Shown here piece by piece: positions 44,237 through 46,563 of a stretch of 46,563 nt of DNA (position 1 is the first letter of the stretch; every line of letters begins with the position of its first letter). The DNA is taken from NCBI GenBank assembly GCA_000415185.1, contig KE351596.1, positions 73,279 to 119,841 on the forward strand, in the 5' to 3' direction. The position numbers and the translations under genes were made by a program. This DNA is from Enterococcus faecalis 13-SD-W-01 (GTDB taxonomy: Bacteria; Bacillota; Bacilli; Lactobacillales; Enterococcaceae). Below the pieces are notes generated by a model. It was not told where the DNA came from, did not search any database, and saw only the letters and a list, made by a program, of their open reading frames with translations.

Positions 44237-45090
44237 ATGTACCCTAATAGAATACCACCTAAAATAACTAAAATACAACCAGTAACTACGTAAACAAGTT
44301 CTTTTTTAGTTTTTCTTTCACCTAAGATGAAGATTCCGCCAAGTGTAGAAATGATGATCCCCATTTGAGAAAGTGAGAAACCAACAGCTAGTCCAAGACT
44401 CTTAACTGTCAATAACATACAGATATTCCCTAAGCCCCACAATAGTCCTGAAGCCATGTTTTTCCAAACATATTGGTCCATTTTAACTTTCTTGAAGGCA
44501 AAGAAGCTTGCGCCTAAGATCATACCGATACTTTGTGGTAAGATAACAGCTAATGCATCAAGTCCAGCCCAGTTGATGATGATCGTATACACACCATAAC
44601 CAATTGTTGAATAAATCAACGCTCTGAATCCTTTAGCAAAATCAAACATTTTGTTGTCTGTGTCAGGTGCAGCATTTTTGTCGCGGCGCGCTGTTAAATA
44701 GGCACCTAGGACAAGCAAAGCTAGTGCAAGGAATCCGTATACAAAATCTTTCGTTTTTGTCCATTCATGGAAGAAAACGGCTCCCGCAATCGTATTCAAA
44801 ATTAATTGAAAACCAGTTGAAAGAGGCAAACCTACAGATACACCCATAAATTTCATTCCGTGGAACTGACCATTTTGACCAACACTCCATGCTAGACCTG
44901 ATAAAAATCCGATCAAGAAAACCCATGGTGTAATTGTAGGACCAACGACGAAAAATACGATCAGCGAGAATAAAAACGCGCCAATTGTCATTCCTAATGT
45001 CTGTTGATTTGCGTCTCCGCCAATTTTACCACTGACTAAACCAATACTACCCCATGCAAGCATAGGTACTAATGCTATTAAAATCTCCAT
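44224..45090 (-). CDS. GRP-family sugar transporter (glucose/ribose uptake, GlcU/RbsU-like)
   Basis: This 288-residue transporter of the drug/metabolite superfamily has 10 predicted membrane segments. Family features are the start MEILIALVPMLAWGSIG, SGLAWSVGQNGQFHGMKFMG and the C-terminal SLSQMGIIISTLGGIFILGE. It takes up glucose or ribose by proton symport. A one-mismatch cre site lies in its upstream region, so carbon catabolite control is likely. AAAGGAG precedes the ATG. The gene's last codons form a terminator arm. Confidence 0.9.
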   Translation of the reverse strand: MEILIALVPMLAWGSIGLVSGKIGGDANQQTLGMTIGAFLFSLIVFFVVGPTITPWVFLIGFLSGLAWSVGQNGQFHGMKFMGVSVGLPLSTGFQLILNTIAGAVFFHEWTKTKDFVYGFLALALLVLGAYLTARRDKNAAPDTDNKMFDFAKGFRALIYSTIGYGVYTIIINWAGLDALAVILPQSIGMILGASFFAFKKVKMDQYVWKNMASGLLWGLGNICMLLTVKSLGLAVGFSLSQMGIIISTLGGIFILGERKTKKELVYVVTGCILVILGGILLGYMKTA

Positions 45091-45132
45091 GTCTATTCTC
45101 CTTTATTTTTCACATGTAAAAAAACTTATCAA

Positions 45133-45146
45133 AGAAAACGTTAACA
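45133..45146. promoter_or_regulatory. Candidate cre (CcpA) site of the GRP gene
   Basis: On the minus strand TGTTAACGTTTTCT fits the cre consensus TGWAARCGYTWNCW with one mismatch. It lies about 45 bp before the start codon, between possible -35 (TTGTGT) and -10 (TAAGTT) elements, where CcpA would repress. Confidence 0.55.
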
Positions 45147-45179
45147 ACACAAGAAAAAAATTTCAACTCTCACGATTTT

Positions 45180-46205
45180 CTAACGTTTTTCATTATAAAA
45201 ATTTAATGTTGGGAAGAATAATACCATGGTTGTCCCCTTTTTTTCAACTGATTCGGCGGACAATTCGATTCCTAGCTTTTCAGCTAAACTTTTCGCTAAA
45301 TATAAGCCTAAACCAGTGGAATGCTGCTTGCTTAACCGACCATTTGTTCCAGTAAATCCTTTATCAAAAATTCGTCCAAGATCTTCTTTTGGTATGCCGA
45401 TCCCTGAGTCTTTCAGAAGAAGTTTCACACCATTTTCTGTTTTTTCGATACGGATTTCGATTTTGCCATGATTAGGTGTATATTTTATCGCATTGCTGAT
45501 CAATTGTTGAAAAATAAACGCTACCCACTTTGCATCTGTTAGTACTGGCTGGTCTTCTCCTATAATCTCGTAATGCAGATTTTTTTGGATAAAATAGTTT
45601 GCTTGGCTGCGGATCACAGGCTGGATGATTGCCTTCAAATCGTATTCTTGGATCAGATAATCTCTAGAAAAACTGTCTAAACGAGCATAATACAAGACTT
45701 GTTCTACATACTCGTTGATTTTCGCTAACTCATTTTCTAATTGCATATATTTTTGGTCGTCAATGTCAAATTCAATGGAACGGACGAGCAATTCAGAAGC
45801 AGCTAGCGGTACCTTGATTTCATGAACCCAAGAATCAATGTAGTCTTTTTGATTTTTTTGATTGGTGATTGCTTCTTGCATCACCTCTTGATGATCTCGG
45901 ATCAACTGATTGACATATTCTTCAACTAATTTTTCTTCGGATGTGTGTCCGCCGTCCAGATAATTTTGCAGCGGAGATTCTTTACGTTCTGCATCAAGTT
46001 TTTTCCACCAGCGTCGCTTACTTAGATAAACAGCCGTAAGATAGACGATCAAAAAAACCGCTTCAATCAGCATCAAATAAGCGATGATTTCCCAATCAAT
46101 GGTGATATCTGGCGTCAGCCACATCACAAATGCGGTCAGGAGCACAAAAAAAAGCCAGCCGAGGATCAACGACCACTGATCTTTTAAATAATCTCTGAAT
46201 TTCAT
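45180..46205 (-). CDS. Intramembrane-sensing histidine kinase, BceS-like
   Basis: This 341-residue sensor kinase has two membrane segments (~11-30 and ~40-60) with almost no external loop, the hallmark of intramembrane-sensing kinases that respond to cell-wall antibiotics via a BceAB-type transporter. The phospho-acceptor His128 is in SWVHEIKVPL. The N box is ISNAIKYTP, G1 is DSGIGIP, F box is GRIFDKGFTG and G2 is STGLGLYLAKSL. The ATG at 46205 follows AAAGGAG. No response regulator is inside the window; it may lie just outside on the right. A terminator hairpin stands only ~20 bp upstream of the start. Confidence 0.92.
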   Translation of the reverse strand: MKFRDYLKDQWSLILGWLFFVLLTAFVMWLTPDITIDWEIIAYLMLIEAVFLIVYLTAVYLSKRRWWKKLDAERKESPLQNYLDGGHTSEEKLVEEYVNQLIRDHQEVMQEAITNQKNQKDYIDSWVHEIKVPLAASELLVRSIEFDIDDQKYMQLENELAKINEYVEQVLYYARLDSFSRDYLIQEYDLKAIIQPVIRSQANYFIQKNLHYEIIGEDQPVLTDAKWVAFIFQQLISNAIKYTPNHGKIEIRIEKTENGVKLLLKDSGIGIPKEDLGRIFDKGFTGTNGRLSKQHSTGLGLYLAKSLAEKLGIELSAESVEKKGTTMVLFFPTLNFYNEKR

Positions 46206-46228
46206 AAATTCTCCTTTGCTTGAACTAA

Positions 46229-46268
46229 AAAAGTGAGCTTGCAGATTTTTTCTGAGCAACTCACTTTT
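46229..46268 (-). terminator. Terminator/attenuator upstream of the histidine kinase
   Basis: AAAAGTGAG-TTGC pairs with GCAA-CTCACTTTT (one bulge) and is followed on the minus strand by TTTTTTAG. Only ~17 nt separate it from the kinase ribosome binding site, too little for a separate promoter. Kinase expression must come from read-through. Confidence 0.8.
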
Positions 46269-46280
46269 GCTAGTTGTTAA

Positions 46281-46399
46281 AATGGTATTTGAAAATCTGA
46301 TTTTTGGTATTAAGCTTTTACAACGCAAAACATAGAAAGCTGTTTTACATTGTAAAAGAGTCTTAATGCTCAGATTAGAACACTGAGAAAATGACCTCT
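46281..46399 (-). repeat. Covarying-arm repeat, copy D1
   Basis: The inner arms CTTTTACAA / TTGTAAAAG are unlike any other copy yet pair perfectly. Right half TCTTAATGCTCAGATT and GACCTCT are standard; the left end is AATGGTATT. Outer pairing is only partial (AATCTG / CAGATT). Confidence 0.85.
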
Positions 46400-46403
46400 A
46401 TTA

Positions 46404-46520
46404 AACGGTGTTCACTCAGCTGCTTCTCGGCACTAAGTCAAATTTTTGCAAAAGTTTGAGAAGCGACTTTCGAAAAATCCTCCTTACTGCTCAAAGCAGA
46501 ACGCTGAGTTCACAACCTCT
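46404..46520 (-). repeat. Covarying-arm repeat, copy D2
   Basis: Complete unit. Outer arms ACTCAGC / GCTGAGT, next TGCTT / AAGCA, inner ATTTTT / AAAAAT. AACGGTGTT and ACCTCT ends are intact. Confidence 0.88.
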
Positions 46521-46525
46521 AGCCA

Positions 46526-46563
46526 AACGGTGCTCATGAACCAACTCCTTCGGCATTAATTCA
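46526..46563 (-). repeat. Covarying-arm repeat, copy D3, cut by the window edge
   Basis: AACGGTGCT, then GAACCAACTCC and TTCGGCATTAA, the same left half as B1. The unit continues beyond the window. Confidence 0.85.

Overview
The window looks like chromosome from an Enterococcus of the E. faecium group. The sequence is AT-rich with AGGAGG-type ribosome binding sites. It carries a 182-residue intrinsic aminoglycoside 6'-N-acetyltransferase closely resembling AAC(6')-Ii, a Lactobacillales-type second PRPP synthetase, DUF1831 next to a cysteine desulfurase, and PepO, Opp and TelA/XpaC genes. The AAC(6') differs at many positions from the E. faecium protein as I remember it, so a sister species (for example mundtii, durans or hirae type) is more likely than E. 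faecium itself. I see no tRNA, rRNA, phage, transposase or CRISPR.

Layout. 1-2.6 kb: a secreted lactococcin 972-like protein, then an acetyltransferase/esterase pair. 2.6-8.9 kb: the Opp oligopeptide importer (oppA, then oppBCDF), split by a convergent DUF3899 gene, with a near-consensus CodY box before oppA. 9.2-15 kb: aac(6'), a repeat array, rlmN, a membrane protein and ftsK. 15-19.2 kb: a GH1 phospho-beta-glucosidase and an amino-acid ABC importer behind a T-box leader with two complete antiterminator/terminator modules and a predicted CAC (His) specifier. 19.3-28.3 kb: Ala-tRNA(Pro) deacylase, topB, a TetR/MFS efflux pair with the operator inside the promoter spacer, mnmA, and a GntR/membrane-protein pair. 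28.3-34 kb: a phosphoesterase, two mini membrane proteins paralogous to a larger one at 24.5 kb, a second MFS exporter, an unknown protein, DUF1831 and cysteine desulfurase. 34-46.5 kb: a repeat array, prs2, a C39-like peptidase, pepO, the nudix/mtnN/pncA operon, xpaC-telA, two transporters, and a BceS-like sensor kinase preceded by a terminator and another repeat array.

The most interesting non-coding signal is a family of imperfect-palindrome repeats of about 120 bp. About ten complete or partial copies lie at four loci. The three copies next to a visible gene end start 0-1 nt after its stop codon (rlmN, prs2, pepO). The paired arms differ completely in sequence between copies but stay complementary. 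One copy has its apical segment inverted, and arms are shuffled between copies. This indicates a selected, folded nucleic acid or an element spread by a palindrome-dependent mechanism. Whether it matches an already named enterococcal repeat cannot be decided here.
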